DNA from: JAFLCM01 sp046154665
Lineage (GTDB): Bacteria > Planctomycetota > Phycisphaerae > Phycisphaerales > UBA1924
DNA length: 64,000 nucleotides
Reading direction: 5' to 3'
Assembly (NCBI GenBank): GCA_046154665.1
Contig: JBJXFG010000104.1
Coordinates: 16,246-80,245, forward strand
In this document: in pieces, positions 33,845-41,527 of the stretch
Numbering within the stretch: position 1 is the first letter of the stretch
Layout: each line of letters starts with the position of its first letter
Program-made: the position numbers and the translations under genes
The notes under the pieces: generated by a model
Databases searched by the model: none
What the model saw: only the letters and a program-made list of their open reading frames with translations
What the model was told of the DNA's origin: nothing

Positions 33845-34624
33845 ATGCCAGCCGCCAAACAAGCGCGCCCGCCGCGCCAAGCCGTCACCACGCCCGCCCC
33901 TGAATCGCCGACGCGTCTGAGCCTCGCCAGCGCCGCGACAGACGCATCATCCGATGCGTCCGCCGCGCCGGCACCGCCGACGCCGGAACCCTCCGCCGCG
34001 AACGCGACACCGATCTCCCCTGATCCCGCCGTTGCAGCGCCCGTTGATCCCGCCGCTCAACCCGCCGTCAAGCTGCCCGTTGCTCCCACCGAGCAGAACC
34101 TCCTCGAAGCCCTCCTCGGCACCGAAGCCTCGCTCGACACACTCGCCCGCAACCACACCCTCACCCTGCGCGACCTCATCGCCTGGGCCGAGCAGCGCGA
34201 CATCGTCCGCCTCCGCCACGCCATGCGCAAACTCTCCGACGACCGCGCCGACCTCATCGCCAGCAAGGCCCGAGTCGAAGCGGCGCACAAACTGAACAAA
34301 CTCGCAAACGCCGACGGAGCCGACGCCGCGAGCAAAGAAACCTCCCGCAAAGCCTGCGTCGACCTCCTCCGTTTCCGCTGCAGCGCCCCCGCCGAGATCA
34401 TCGACGCCGGCACCGACCCAAGCGCCGATCGCGACGCGCCCGCCAGCGCCGAAGCCGACGCCGAGCGCGCCGCCGAGGCCGCCTTCCTCGCCGCCCTCGA
34501 GCGCGAGGCCCGCGCCGCCGCCGAAGCTCTCACCCGCGCCGACCCCAACGTCTCCACCAACATCACACCCGACGCGAGCACCAGCGCCACGACCGACCAC
34601 ACCCACTGCGAGGCCGCCGATTGA
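33845..34624 (+). CDS. Possible small terminase subunit
   Basis: 259 residues from the ATG at 33845. Ala/Pro-rich disordered ends flank a helical core (about 85-180) with an HTH-like segment (L-L-G-T-E-A-S-L-D-T-L-A-R-N-H-T-L-T-L-R-D-L) and a helix pair. The stop codon overlaps the TTG start of the large terminase (TTGA), so the two are probably translationally coupled. A DNA-binding partner of the packaging motor is the natural guess, but the sequence itself does not prove it. Confidence 0.65.
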   Translation: MPAAKQARPPRQAVTTPAPESPTRLSLASAATDASSDASAAPAPPTPEPSAANATPISPDPAVAAPVDPAAQPAVKLPVAPTEQNLLEALLGTEASLDTLARNHTLTLRDLIAWAEQRDIVRLRHAMRKLSDDRADLIASKARVEAAHKLNKLANADGADAASKETSRKACVDLLRFRCSAPAEIIDAGTDPSADRDAPASAEADAERAAEAAFLAALEREARAAAEALTRADPNVSTNITPDASTSATTDHTHCEAAD

Positions 34625-36327
34625 ACCCCATCACCCCGCGCCTCACCCCGCGCCTCACACTGGTCCGCCCCGAGCCCGACCGCGCCCCCGTGCTGCCCCT
34701 GCCCCGCGCCGCCGCGTTCCGCCCTCACCTCCGACCCGTCTCGCCGCAGCATCTCCGCGCCTGGCTCCGTCTCGTCCTCAACATCGACGTGCCCACCGAG
34801 CACAATCCGCGCACCGGCACCGGCCCCCTCGCCTACCTCTGGTACGCCTTCCACGAGCCTCCGCCCTGGGCCGACCCCAAGCCCGACGCCGTCGTCTGGG
34901 CCTGCCGCGGCGGCGGCAAAACCTTCTACGCCGCCCTCGCCACCGCCCTCGACCTCCTCTTCAAGCCAGGCATCGAAGTCAAGACCCTCGGCGGATCACT
35001 CGAGCAATCACAACGCTTGCACGCCCACCTGCGCCGGTTCTTCGAGCATCCGATGCTCCGCCCCCTCGTCGACGGCGCCGTCACCGAGCGACGCCTCCGC
35101 CTCATCAACGGCTCCACCGCCCAGACCCTCGCGCAGTCCCACACATCCGTTCGAGGCACGCGCCCGCACAAACTCCGCTGCGACGAGGCCGAACTCTTCG
35201 ACCAGGACGTCTGGTCCGCCGCCCAGCTCGCGCCCCGCTCCGCCACGCTCGCCGGCCAGCGCGTCCACGCCTGCATCGAAGCCCTCTCCACTTGCCACGA
35301 GCCCCACGGCCTCATGTCGCAACTCATCACCGACGCCCATTCGGCCAACGCTCCGGCTCGCACGGATTCAAATGAATCGCCCGAGCAACGAGCCCGGAGC
35401 GTGAGCGACGGGTTCTCACTTCAACCAGTAGACGCAGCTTTACCCAATCGACTCGTCAACGCCGGGGCACCGGGTTCGTTCGCTTCCACGCCGCGCCGCC
35501 TCTTCAAATGGGGAGTCATCGACGTCCTCGAGCACTGCCCGCCCGAGCGTCCATGCGCGCCCTGCCCGCTGCTCGACGATTGCCGCGGCCGCGCCAAGGT
35601 CGGCATCGGGCACGTCTCGATCGACGACGCCATCCGCATGAAGCAGCGCGTCTCGCCCACGCGCTGGGAATCCGAGATGCTCTGCCTCCGCCCGCGCCGC
35701 GACGACAGCGTCTACCCCGAGTTCGACGAGTCGCTCCACATCCGAATCGATCCGCCGACATCCACCACCACACCCACGCCGCTGGCGGGCATGGACTTCG
35801 GCTTCCGTTCGCCCACCGTGTTCCTCTGGGCGCTCCACGAACCCGAGTCCGACACCCTGCACATCTTCGACGAGCACAGTGCCAGCCGCCTCACCATCGA
35901 GCAGCACTTCAACGTGATCGAATCGCGCGGCCACGCCAGACCAACCTGGGTCGCGATCGACCCCGCCGGCCGCGCCGCCGAAGCCCAGTCCGGCCTCAGC
36001 CACGCCCACCTGATGACCAAACTCGGATACAAACCCCGCGCCCGACCAACCTCCATCGCCCACGGCATCGAACTCGTCCGCGCCCGTCTGGCCCCACGCC
36101 TCAACCCGCACGGCACCAGCGCCGCCCCGCGCCTCACCATCCACCCGCGCTGCAACACCCTCATCGAGTCACTCACCAGCTACCACTACCCCGCGCCGCC
36201 AAACTTCAGCAACGACCCCGTGAAAGACGGCCCCGACCACGCCGCCGACGCCCTCCGCTACCTCATCACCAACCTCGACGCGCGCAGCACCTTCGAGTCG
36301 CAGAACTACATGAGGGGCAAGGGATGA
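34621..36327 (+). CDS. Phage-type large terminase subunit
   Basis: 568 residues. The ATPase part has W-A-C-R-G-G-G-K-T (Walker A, about residue 90-98) and L-R-C-D-E-A-E-L-F (Walker B). The nuclease part starts G-M-D-F-G-F-R-S-P-T-V-F (RNase H-like Asp, about residue 390) and ends D-G-P-D-H-A-A-D-A-L-R-Y-L. Terminases cut and pump DNA into phage or gene-transfer-agent capsids. The start is a TTG overlapping the previous stop. Residues about 240-275 hold an inserted segment from a REP-like element (P-E-Q-R-A-R-S-V-S-D-G-F). No portal, capsid or tail gene follows, so this is either a phage remnant or a DNA-processing gene put to another use. Confidence 0.88.
   Translation: MNPITPRLTPRLTLVRPEPDRAPVLPLPRAAAFRPHLRPVSPQHLRAWLRLVLNIDVPTEHNPRTGTGPLAYLWYAFHEPPPWADPKPDAVVWACRGGGKTFYAALATALDLLFKPGIEVKTLGGSLEQSQRLHAHLRRFFEHPMLRPLVDGAVTERRLRLINGSTAQTLAQSHTSVRGTRPHKLRCDEAELFDQDVWSAAQLAPRSATLAGQRVHACIEALSTCHEPHGLMSQLITDAHSANAPARTDSNESPEQRARSVSDGFSLQPVDAALPNRLVNAGAPGSFASTPRRLFKWGVIDVLEHCPPERPCAPCPLLDDCRGRAKVGIGHVSIDDAIRMKQRVSPTRWESEMLCLRPRRDDSVYPEFDESLHIRIDPPTSTTTPTPLAGMDFGFRSPTVFLWALHEPESDTLHIFDEHSASRLTIEQHFNVIESRGHARPTWVAIDPAGRAAEAQSGLSHAHLMTKLGYKPRARPTSIAHGIELVRARLAPRLNPHGTSAAPRLTIHPRCNTLIESLTSYHYPAPPNFSNDPVKDGPDHAADALRYLITNLDARSTFESQNYMRGKG
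35390..35413. repeat. REP-like element inside the terminase gene
   Basis: gagcccggagcgtgagcgac followed by gggt lies in frame within the terminase and encodes R-A-R-S-V-S-D-G. The part just upstream (cccgagcaac) is also repeated, in inverted form, at 45300-45312. The insertion sits between the ATPase and nuclease parts. Confidence 0.75.
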
Positions 36328-36358
36328 AGGTGCGGAGGTGCGGAGGTGGGAAGTGGAG
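36328..36358. repeat. Period-8 tandem repeat (ggtgcgga) right after a stop codon
   Basis: It begins immediately after the terminase TGA as aggtgcggaggtgcggaggt and fades into gggaagtgg. The junction TGA-AGGTGCGGAGGTG is the same as after the MscS-like gene at 52219. Confidence 0.8.
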
Positions 36359-36383
36359 ACCGATCAGCGCGCGACCTGCCTCC

Positions 36384-36487
36384 GCGTCCCGAAGGGACGC
36401 CGGGTTGTAGCCACGGGCGCAGGCGGCGTCATCGCCGCCAAGCCCGTGGAAAGCTGCGTGCCTTGAGTTTGCCCCGGAGGGGCAAAG
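36384..36487. repeat. Array of three hairpins
   Basis: gcgtccc-gaa-gggacgc (36384-36400), a longer stem ccacgggc...gcccgtgg containing an inner ggcggcg/cgccgcc stem (36411-36449), and tttgcccc-gg-aggggcaaa (36468-36487). The stems are closely spaced, with no gene between. This looks like a REP-type or structured-RNA element; only one copy was found in the window. Confidence 0.6.
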
Positions 36488-36558
36488 GAACAACCCCCGT
36501 GGCCTTTGTTCGAATCGCCAAGAAAAACCCACCTCACCGCCCCCGAAAGCAAAGCCGC

Positions 36559-36849
36559 TCACCCCGCGTGCTTCCCGCACAAACCCGCCTTCCGCGCCGC
36601 GTCCATGATGGCCGCGACCAGCGCCTCGGGCGGCTTGCCCACCGGCCCGAGCTCGCCGCACCCGCGCGTCGCCGACACCGTCTTCTTGTACGAATCCAAA
36701 TACTTCACGCACGACACGCACTCGCTGAGGTGGGCCTCGAACGCCGCACGCTCCGGCTCGGGCAGAGCGCCCTCGAAGTAGTCGAGCAGGAACTCGTTGA
36801 CCATCCGGTCGCACGTCAGGTCATCGTTGGTGTGGTCGCAGTGAGTCAC
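36559..36849 (-). CDS. Zinc-finger anti-sigma factor
   Basis: 96 residues. F-E-A-H-L-S-E-C-V-S-C (about residues 37-47) is the HxxxCxxC motif of ZAS-type anti-sigma factors, preceded by a Leu-rich helix (D-Y-F-E-G-A-L-P). The C-terminus is soluble; no membrane segment is seen. The ATG overlaps the sigma factor stop by four bases (ATGA), typical of a coupled sigma/anti-sigma pair. Confidence 0.88.
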   Translation of the reverse strand: MTHCDHTNDDLTCDRMVNEFLLDYFEGALPEPERAAFEAHLSECVSCVKYLDSYKKTVSATRGCGELGPVGKPPEALVAAIMDAARKAGLCGKHAG

Positions 36850-37526
36850 AGGTCGCCCTTCCGCATCATCGGGTCCAGCAGTTCGCGCAGAGCCTGGCGG
36901 GCCCGGTGCAGCCTCGTCTTGACGGCGGATACCGATTCGCCCAGCACTTCCGCCGCGGCCTCGGTGTCCAGTTGTTCGATGTCGCGCAGCACCAGCACGG
37001 TGCGGTACTGCTCGGGCAGTTCTTCGATCTTTTCACGAACAATCCGCATCAGGTCCGCGCGGTGCGCCCCGCCCCCTGGGGTATCGGACCATTCGCCGGG
37101 CGCCGCCGCGGCGTGCCCGTCCTGCGTGAACGACGGCAGCAGGCTCTCGATGGCGCGCTCGTTCCGTCGGCGTGCCTTCCGCAGCTTCATCAGGCACGCG
37201 TTGACCACAACACGGTGCATCCACGTCGAGAGGCGCGAGCGCCCGTCGAACGACGCAAGGTTCTTGAACGCTGAGAGGAACGCGTCCTGCAGCGCGTCGG
37301 AAGCATCGTCGTCGTTGCCCATCATCCGCCGCGCCACGGCGAGCAGCCGCGGCGAGAGCTCGGAAACGAAGCGCAGGTACGCCGACTCATCGCCGGCGCG
37401 CAGCCCGGCGATCAACGCAGACTCATCGACCGAGGCATCGATCGGGGCGTCGCCGACAGGTACGGCCGGGTTGGCGTGCTGGGACATCACCGGCATCGTA
37501 CCGGTCGGATGCCGCGTCGCGATCAT
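36846..37526 (-). CDS. ECF sigma factor
   Basis: 226 residues. Region 2 is visible as Y-L-R-F-V-S-E-L-S-P-R-L-L-A-V-A-R-R, D-D-A-S-D-A-L-Q-D-A-F-L-S-A-F and R-L-S-T-W-M-H-R-V-V-V-N-A; region 4 as L-P-E-Q-Y-R-T-V-L-V-L-R-D-I-E and A-E-V-L-G-E-S-V-S-A-V-K-T-R-L-H-R-A-R. The linker between them is longer than usual. Starts at 37526, 37496 and 37487 are possible and none has a good ribosome-binding site. Probably autoregulated with the downstream anti-sigma factor. The signal it answers to is unknown. Confidence 0.93.
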   Translation of the reverse strand: MIATRHPTGTMPVMSQHANPAVPVGDAPIDASVDESALIAGLRAGDESAYLRFVSELSPRLLAVARRMMGNDDDASDALQDAFLSAFKNLASFDGRSRLSTWMHRVVVNACLMKLRKARRRNERAIESLLPSFTQDGHAAAAPGEWSDTPGGGAHRADLMRIVREKIEELPEQYRTVLVLRDIEQLDTEAAAEVLGESVSAVKTRLHRARQALRELLDPMMRKGDL

Positions 37527-37969
37527 TGGTTACACGAAGGAAACGGTTCGGCGCGCCTCACGGCACCAACTGGGCCGCGATCTCCTGCAGCCGCGCCTGG
37601 ATGCGGGCCAGGGCCTCAGCCTGCGCGAACGCGAAGTTCGAAATCTTCTGATTGGCCTCACGCACGAAAACCGCGAAGTTACGAGCGCGGCGACCAAGTG
37701 GGATTCGTATCAGAGCCGACGGCGCGAGCCGTCGGTCCACACGATCCGGGTGACGCCCAGTCGGCACCGTCCGCGCTCGCGGCCGCAACCAATCCGCAGC
37801 ACCGCCGAGCGACAGCGCTCGAACCCGCCTCGCCCGCGGCTCATTCACCTTGCCCGATGCAGGAAAACCAAAAACGGAAAACCAACAACCCGCGTGCAGC
37901 CGCGCGGCATCTTCGCCCCACAATGTCGGTGCTGTCTCGTCTGTTCCTCCCACCACTGGAGACCCCGCC
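37527..37969. other. Gene-free gap with gene remnant and hairpin
   Basis: 443 bases between the sigma factor and the HAF-repeat gene. It includes a probable coding remnant (37558-37682) and a hairpin, gagccgacgg-cgcga-gccgtcggtc, near 37704. It lies in the zone where the plus strand changes from C-rich to G-rich third positions. Confidence 0.4.
37558..37682 (-). pseudogene. C-terminal remnant of a helical protein
   Basis: The minus strand encodes about 41 residues with protein-like composition (R-N-F-A-V-F-V-R-E-A-N-Q-K-I-S-N-F and A-E-A-L-A-R-I-Q-A-R-L-Q-E-I-A-A-Q-L-V-P) ending in a stop. Upstream, the frame becomes Arg/Pro-rich noise at a REP-like hairpin. It may be the end of a decayed gene cut by the hairpin, or a short gene starting at an internal GTG. 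Uncertain. Confidence 0.4.
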
Positions 37970-39229
37970 ATGCGTTCATCTCGACTCGCGTCCCACTCAC
38001 GCCCGTATTCGATCCGCGGCGCCACGAGCGCCTCGGTGGGATTGATGATGGCCCTATCCGCCGCCGCCAACGGCGCGGCGTACCGCGTCGAGGTGATGAC
38101 CATCCCCAACGGCGGCGTGCAGACCGCCGAGGCGATCAACTCAAGCGGCATCGCCGCCGTCTCGCTCTTCGGCCCCGCCCAGGCGGGCACGTGGGACGGC
38201 GGTCTGAAGCGGGCGCTGTTCGCCGCGGGGAGCGACCCGTGGGTCGTCGCGCTGGGGATCAACGATCAGAACACCGTGGTCGGCTACACCGGCAACGCGT
38301 CGCAGGACCTGGCGCCCGTGAAGTGGCCGGCGGGCGCGACCGCCGCGATCGAACTGCCCACCTTCGGCATCCGCTTCGGCCGCGCTCTGGATATCAACGA
38401 CGCCGGCGACATCGTCGGTTCACTCGACCTCACCCTTCAGTTCGGCGACAACGACAACCAGGCCGTGCTTTGGCCCGCCTCGGGCGGCGTGGTGGCGCTG
38501 ATCATCAATCAGCCCGGCGAGTTCAGCGACGCCCGCGCCATCAACAACCGTGGGGACATCGTCGGTGAGAACCAGCGACAGGCGTACTTCCGACCCGCCG
38601 GCGCGAACTCCGCGGCCCAGAACATCGGAACCCTCGGCGCGAGCTTCTCGTACGCCGTGGACGTGAACGATTTCGGCGAGGTGGTGGGCAACTCGCGTGA
38701 GCAGTTCGGTGCCGTCGATCTGCCCTTCCGCTGGCGCGATACGACGGGCGTCATGGTCAGTTTGGGCACGCTTCGCGGCGTCGGCGCCTTCGCTCAGGCG
38801 ATTAACAACCGCGGACAGATTGTGGGGCACGACGCGATCTCCTCCTCCAGCGCGAGCACCGACCGGGCGTTCATCATCAACCCCGGCGGCACGATGACCG
38901 ACCTCAACACGCTCATCCCCGCCACCTCGGGCTGGACGCTGACCCGCGCCACCGCGATCAACAACGCAGGCGTCATCGTCGGCGTCGGACGCTTCCAGAA
39001 CCAGGAGCAGGCGTTCATCCTGACGCCCGATTCACCCGCGGCGTTCGTGCCGTGCCTCGCCGACCTCAACCGCGACCTCTCCATCAACACCGCCGACCTG
39101 GTGCGACTGCTCGGCGATTTCGGCCAAAGCGGCGCACCGGGCTTCGCGTCGGATGTGAACGGCGACGGCAGCGTGAACACGTCAGACCTGGTGTTCTTCC
39201 TCGGCGCGTTCGGCGCTTCTTGCACATGA
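37970..39229 (+). CDS. Secreted HAF-repeat protein with dockerin-like C-terminus
   Basis: 419 residues from the ATG at 37970, which has GGAG upstream. A signal peptide (to about residue 37, A-A-A-N-G-A-A) is followed by several repeats with the core A-x-x-I-N-x-x-G-x-I-V-G (for example A-Q-A-I-N-N-R-G-Q-I-V-G and D-V-N-D-F-G-E-V-V-G), the extracellular HAF-repeat pattern. The end carries two calcium-loop repeats (D-L-N-R-D-L-S-I-N-T-A-D-L and D-V-N-G-D-G-S-V-N-T-S-D-L) between cysteines (P-C-L and A-S-C-T). Probably a surface-attached protein; the ligand is unknown. A terminator follows. Confidence 0.88.
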   Translation: MRSSRLASHSRPYSIRGATSASVGLMMALSAAANGAAYRVEVMTIPNGGVQTAEAINSSGIAAVSLFGPAQAGTWDGGLKRALFAAGSDPWVVALGINDQNTVVGYTGNASQDLAPVKWPAGATAAIELPTFGIRFGRALDINDAGDIVGSLDLTLQFGDNDNQAVLWPASGGVVALIINQPGEFSDARAINNRGDIVGENQRQAYFRPAGANSAAQNIGTLGASFSYAVDVNDFGEVVGNSREQFGAVDLPFRWRDTTGVMVSLGTLRGVGAFAQAINNRGQIVGHDAISSSSASTDRAFIINPGGTMTDLNTLIPATSGWTLTRATAINNAGVIVGVGRFQNQEQAFILTPDSPAAFVPCLADLNRDLSINTADLVRLLGDFGQSGAPGFASDVNGDGSVNTSDLVFFLGAFGASCT

Positions 39230-39247
39230 AGCGATAGCGGAGCGAAA

Positions 39248-39274
39248 AAGCCCACCGGCTCTGTCGGTGGGCTT
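39248..39274 (+). terminator. Hairpin terminator after the HAF-repeat gene
   Basis: aagcccaccg-gctctgt-cggtgggctt, a 10-bp perfect stem 18 bases after the stop, followed by a modest T-rich stretch (gtgctttg). Confidence 0.78.
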
Positions 39275-39290
39275 GTGCTTTGCTCGGTGC

Positions 39291-39356
39291 ATCGGTGGGG
39301 CAGGCTTCCCGCCTGCCTGCCTCAGAGGTTGGCAGGCTGGAAGCCTGCCCAACCGT
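39291..39356. repeat. REP-like palindrome pair (ggcaggctt type)
   Basis: Two inverted units: gtggggcaggcttcccgcct, and 25 bases on ggcaggctggaagcctgccc. Together they can fold into a long hairpin. A single unit of the same family is inserted in the ATPase gene at 32548. Confidence 0.75.
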
Positions 39357-39382
39357 TCTGGTTCGTGCGGTTCCTCCCCGGA

Positions 39383-40234
39383 TCACTCTTCGAGAGTGTC
39401 CGAATCCGGAACGGTCTTCTTCGTCGTCTTCTTCTTCACCTTGGGGTTCTTCAGCGAGGAGGGCCCGAGGCCCTTTTTCTTTTCCTGGCTGGTGGCGATC
39501 TCGTCCTTCAGGGTCGCTTCCATGAAGAGGATGACCTTGCAGGAGGGGCACTTGGTGAGGTCGCCGCGTTTGAGCAGCACGCTCACGAGTTCGATCGGCA
39601 GCACGGTGAAGCAGGCGCCGCACGAGTATTCGAGGTTCCGCCGGTCCATCTCCTCCAGCGGGGCCATGACATGCTCGGCACCCGAGTTGAGGCGCTGGTT
39701 GTAGTAGTTGAGGGCGTCGCCGTTGAGCCCGTCGAGCTTGCCGGTGCGTTCGCCGTTGAGCTCGCCCAGGCGTGCGGCGATCTCGGTCTGGCGCTCGTCG
39801 CGGTCGCGTTTGGCGATCTCGCGGACCTTTTCACGCTCGGCGACCTGAGCGTCGATGGCGGCCACGTCGACGCGGGATTTCTCGAGCTTCTGCATCGACG
39901 CGAGGGCACGCTCTTCGATGAGGCCCTTGTCGGCCTTCAGGGTGGCGACCTCGGTGTTGAGGGCCTGGTGCTCTTTGGTGGTCTGGGCGGTGTTCATCCG
40001 CTCGCGGAGCATCTCGATGCGCTGCTCGATGCCCTTGGCCTCGTTCTCGTCGTTGTGGGCCGAGGCCTCCAACTGCTTGAGCTGGGTGGCGAGGGTGTCG
40101 TGGCGCGTCTTGAGGGCGGAGAGCAGCTTGTCCTGCTCTGCGAGGTAGGCCTCCGCCGTCTTGAGCCGCCCGGTCAGACCGCGCAGTTGTTGATCCACCC
40201 GGTAAAGTTCAAGCAGTTTGGTGGTGACACCCAT
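39383..40234 (-). CDS. C4-type zinc-ribbon coiled-coil protein
   Basis: 283 residues from the ATG at 40234. Residues about 10-190 form a long coiled coil; the C-terminal part has C-G-A-C and C-P-S-C (about residues 205-240), the C4 zinc ribbon of the zf-RING_7/DUF164 family, followed by a Lys-rich tail. Proteins of this type are widespread and have been linked to nucleic-acid binding or export, but the exact role is unsettled. An upstream extension of the frame translates the aacagcaa repeats and is not part of the gene. Confidence 0.85.
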   Translation of the reverse strand: MGVTTKLLELYRVDQQLRGLTGRLKTAEAYLAEQDKLLSALKTRHDTLATQLKQLEASAHNDENEAKGIEQRIEMLRERMNTAQTTKEHQALNTEVATLKADKGLIEERALASMQKLEKSRVDVAAIDAQVAEREKVREIAKRDRDERQTEIAARLGELNGERTGKLDGLNGDALNYYNQRLNSGAEHVMAPLEEMDRRNLEYSCGACFTVLPIELVSVLLKRGDLTKCPSCKVILFMEATLKDEIATSQEKKKGLGPSSLKNPKVKKKTTKKTVPDSDTLEE

Positions 40235-40341
40235 TCGGTGCGATGCTCGCTGTCTGGGGCGGAGTGGGGACGGGAAGACGCTCCGCCGGGGGCGGGGGGG
40301 TTGGGACTGACGATTGTAGCAGAAACCGCGGGGGAGAGGAA

Positions 40342-40394
40342 AACAGCAAAACAGCAAAGCAGCAAATCAGCAAATCAGCAAAGCAGCAGATCAG
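40342..40394. repeat. Period-8 tandem repeat (cagcaaag/t)
   Basis: Six imperfect units cagcaaa(a/g/t) precede the zinc-ribbon gene on its strand. An inverted copy (tttgctg units) lies at 40461-40495 and another forward copy at 41409-41440, so both ends of the cdsA gene are bordered by this family. Confidence 0.85.
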
Positions 40395-40460
40395 AGCCAC
40401 GCGATGGATGCCGACCGGAATCCGAAAGCCCGGCGCGGGTGCCGGATCGACCGTGTCTTC

Positions 40461-40495
40461 TTTGCTGCTTTGCTGATTTGCTGCTGTGCTGTTCT
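40461..40495. repeat. Period-8 tandem repeat (tttgctgc), inverted copy
   Basis: tttgctgc, tttgctga, tttgctgc, tgtgctgt in succession end three bases before the cdsA stop codon. This is the reverse complement of the 40342 repeat; the two could pair as a long stem over a 66-base loop. Confidence 0.8.
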
Positions 40496-40497
40496 GG

Positions 40498-41361
40498 TCA
40501 CGCCGCCAGCCACGTCAAGCACCAATAGGCGATCGGTGCCACCAGCAGCGGCGAATCGATGACGTCGAGCACGCCCCCGAAGCCGGGGAGGCGTTGGCTG
40601 TAGTCCTTCATGCCGGCGTCGCGTTTCAAGAGGCTGGCCAGCAGATCGCCCGCCTGGCCGACGAGGCCCAAAAAGGCACCGAACATCGCGCCGTGCCACC
40701 ACAGCACCGGGAAGTTCAATCCCGCCCGATCACTGATGGCGGCGGCCCCCGCGCCCACCGCGCCGGCGAGCACCACCCCGCCGATCAGGCCTTCCCACGT
40801 CTTGCCCGGGCTGAGCCAGGGGATGAGCTTGTGCCTGCCGATGCTGCGACCGGTGAAGTAGGCGCCGATGTCCATGGACTTGGTGATGAGCAGCACGGCG
40901 AGCAGGGCCCACCCGCCGAACTCCTTGCGGAGCAGCAGGATGAACCCGCCCATCAAACCGACATAGACAAACGCGAGCAGCGTGGCGGAACTCGAAGCGA
41001 CCACGCCCTGCACGTTGTGGTGGCGCGAGTAATAGAGGAGCGACCCGAGCATCACCACCGCGGCAGCGGTACACGCCACCGCAATGCCGGAAACGCCGAG
41101 CAGTTCGCCGGGCGTGAAACTCGAGGTGAAGATGCCCAGCACGATCGAAGCGCACACGATGAAGCGCGAAACGACGAGGTTCTCGGCTTTGAAAACCGAG
41201 ACGAGTTCAAGGCCCGCGCCGATTCCCGCGAGCAGCAGGATGGGGAGCAGCACCGCGCCGCGGAAGAGGATGCCGCGGGCGGCGAGGGTCTCATCAAGCC
41301 ACACGGCGGCGACGAGCGCGGCGATGAGGATGGGGCCGAGGAGGAGTCGGTGCTTGAGCAC
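40498..41361 (-). CDS. cdsA: Phosphatidate cytidylyltransferase
   Basis: 287 residues from the GTG at 41361; the frame continues to 41430, but that part translates a tandem repeat. Seven or eight hydrophobic segments span the protein. The CDP-alcohol signature is clear near the C-terminus: S-L-L-K-R-D-A-G-M-K-D followed by P-G-F-G-G-V-L-D-V-I-D-S. The enzyme makes CDP-diacylglycerol from phosphatidic acid and CTP in the inner membrane, the entry to phospholipid synthesis. Confidence 0.93.
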   Translation of the reverse strand: MLKHRLLLGPILIAALVAAVWLDETLAARGILFRGAVLLPILLLAGIGAGLELVSVFKAENLVVSRFIVCASIVLGIFTSSFTPGELLGVSGIAVACTAAAVVMLGSLLYYSRHHNVQGVVASSSATLLAFVYVGLMGGFILLLRKEFGGWALLAVLLITKSMDIGAYFTGRSIGRHKLIPWLSPGKTWEGLIGGVVLAGAVGAGAAAISDRAGLNFPVLWWHGAMFGAFLGLVGQAGDLLASLLKRDAGMKDYSQRLPGFGGVLDVIDSPLLVAPIAYWCLTWLAA

Positions 41362-41380
41362 GGGGGGAAGGTAGCGAGGG

Positions 41381-41488
41381 AAGGCACTGGGCGCGAGGCA
41401 CTGGGCATCAGCAAAGCAGCAAAGCAACAAATCAGCAAAGCGCCGCGTGCTTCGTCATGCCCTACACCCTATCCCCTATACCCCATTG
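41381..41488. repeat. Composite period-7/8 repeat block upstream of cdsA
   Basis: Three different repeats follow one another: aggcactgggc twice (41383-41406), cagcaaag units (41409-41440), and a period-7 ccctata run (41459-41488: cctacac, cctatcc, cctatac). No coding sequence is convincing here. Confidence 0.75.
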
Positions 41489-41527
41489 ACATGCGCGATC
41501 GGACGATCCGGGCACCTTCCGCGCTCT

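Noticed and set aside
41362..41430. N-terminal extension of CdsA
   Set aside because: It translates the cagcaaag repeat; the GTG at 41361 gives a normal CdsA start.
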